Positions 62,587 through 64,000 of a stretch of DNA of 64,000 nucleotides are shown piece by piece. Under the pieces are notes generated by a model that saw only the letters and a list, made by a program, of their open reading frames with translations, was not told the DNA's origin and did no database searches. Each line of letters begins with the position of its first letter. The stretch's first letter is position 1. The DNA comes from Glandiceps talaboti (Eukaryota; Hemichordata; Enteropneusta; Spengelidae). The position numbers and the translations under genes are program-made. The stretch lies in assembly GCF_964340395.1 (NCBI RefSeq), contig NC_135557.1, positions 25,502,114 to 25,566,113 on the forward strand, given 5' to 3'.

Positions 62587-63797
62587 ACATACATACACTA
62601 AGTACAATGCAGATGTGCTCAATGAAGGAATGGTACCTCCTTCTCAAATTACAACAATATTACGGTACGACAGTAATAAGGCAGTTAAAAACTACTTTGT
62701 CTTTCAAGACTTGGTTAAAAGTCCTGAAAAAAATGTAATAATTCCTAACAGTAAGGACTCTAACAGGGTAAAGTACAGTTCACAACAATAACATCCCAAC
62801 AAAACCTTAGTTATGGGTCAGTAACCCAGGTCAGCAGTTACACTCATTTGAATTTCAGATTGGCATCAGTTGTCACGACAACCAATGAAGCTATCCCAGT
62901 ACTTCCATTAATGGGCCAGTCAAAGCTGTGTACTCTAAGCACAGTTATAGGACTTAGACCAAACTGAGTTGAAGTCATTAACCACAGTAATAGTCCTAAT
63001 AAAGTGTAAGAATTATTTAATGAGATGTGTCTATGAAAGGACAGTTCTGGTATATGTATGGCCTACTTGGGATTTGATGGATCATTTTGAAGTAATGGGA
63101 GCCATTCTGCTTCACCATCTACACCAAGTCTAAATGTTTGATGTCAGTTTTACTGCCATGAAACATGTTTCTGTGGTTTTGGCCAAGACTTATTTTATTA
63201 GCAGACACATTAAAAAGTTAGATTTTTTTTACACAAATGAGGCACCCTATACAATTTGTAAAGGTCCCTGTCTGAAGTTAATCACAAAGGGACATGTCCA
63301 CACACTGTATTCAGATTTACTACTAGTCCTGAATCATGGATATTCACAAATTAAAATAATTGGCATCAGATTCATCTCAGCAAAACAATCCCTACCATAT
63401 CAAATATCAAATCAAAAGTGTGGTGTCATTGTTCATTGACTTTCTAATATGAAGAAAGTTGGCTTGATATGGAATCATTACTAAATTACTATATTTAGTA
63501 TTTTTTTTGTAAGTACAAACTCAAGTTAAATTTGCTAATATAAATAAATTCACTACAATATTGGGTCTCACCAAGTTGGTATGCATGTTAGGAGAAATTA
63601 CCCTGTCCTCATTTCAAATCTAATTTGAATCAAATTTGATTCATATGTCTTCGATAACTCTGCATCAAAGCCTTCTCTGGGTGGTGGTAAGTAATGATTC
63701 AAATCAAAGGAATTCAAATCAAGATAATCAGTTATTGTACATTTGACACGATATTCACATGCTACATGTACTAAAGTTATTTTCTATTTTTTTTCAG

Positions 63798-63922
63798 CTG
63801 CACAAACTCCAAATCAAATGATGATAGCATTATCAGTCTGTATTGGTATTTATGTGTTCTTCAGTTTTTATGTTCTAGATAAGGACATTCCTGAATGGTA
63901 TGGACAACAACTTTGGCATTGA
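63798..63922 (+). CDS. Candidate last exon of a small single-pass membrane protein
   Basis: A very strong acceptor (tctattttttttcag) opens a frame coding AQTPNQ, the hydrophobic stretch MMIALSVCIGIYVFFSFYVL, then DKDIPEWYGQQLWH and TGA. One transmembrane helix with a short charged and aromatic tail. Two leading bases belong to a split codon; the upstream exon was not found. Family not recognised. Confidence 0.45.
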
Positions 63923-64000
63923 CACTCACTGCTATCTTAACATACCACAAGTTGTCCTTGAAAATAATTGAGATAACTTTAGTGAATGAACACTTCACTG

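Overview
The window looks like nuclear DNA from an invertebrate bilaterian. It is AT-rich, has GT-AG introns, dense microsatellites, tRNA-derived SINE-like and pogo-like MITE-like elements, and a Dixin (DIXDC1) orthologue. To my knowledge Dixin is missing from flies and nematodes, so a lophotrochozoan, ambulacrarian or cephalochordate is more likely than an ecdysozoan. The sequence alone does not settle the species. I saw no rRNA, tRNA, CRISPR array or bacterial operon.

Layout. (1) 1-9.5 kb, plus strand: a tandem duplication of about 5.2 kb carrying two intronless TRIM/NHL genes (906-3119 and 5928-8357), each with RING, B-boxes, coiled coil, filamin repeat and NHL propeller. The second has a Lys/Asp microsatellite tract of about 75 residues inside B-box 2. 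(2) 9.5-13.4 kb: non-coding sequence with three minisatellites. (3) 13.4-33.2 kb, minus strand: a Dixin gene in 19 phase-compatible exons (754 codons plus stop): calponin-homology (CH) domain, Ser/Pro linker, long coiled coil, C-terminal DIX domain. The first coding exon was not found. (4) 37.6-58.9 kb: candidate exons of at least one unidentified minus-strand gene, set among minisatellites, foldbacks and segmental repeats. (5) At the right edge, a plus-strand terminal exon of a small membrane protein (63798-63922).

The most striking signal lies in Dixin. The exon that opens the DIX domain begins inside a 65-bp tandem repeat, and each of about 40 copies repeats the same 3' splice acceptor plus exon start. 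Only the copy next to the exon keeps the frame. A second exon has its acceptor triplicated by a 42-bp repeat, which preserves the frame and would add 14 or 28 residues. The donor end of a CH exon is duplicated with a broken donor. The last intron carries about 1.9 kb of a pentamer repeat that reads (TACAG)n/(AACAG)n on the transcribed strand. Splice-site arrays that could gate the DIX domain, a Wnt/Dishevelled polymerisation module, are my best candidate for an undescribed system; whether they act is inference.
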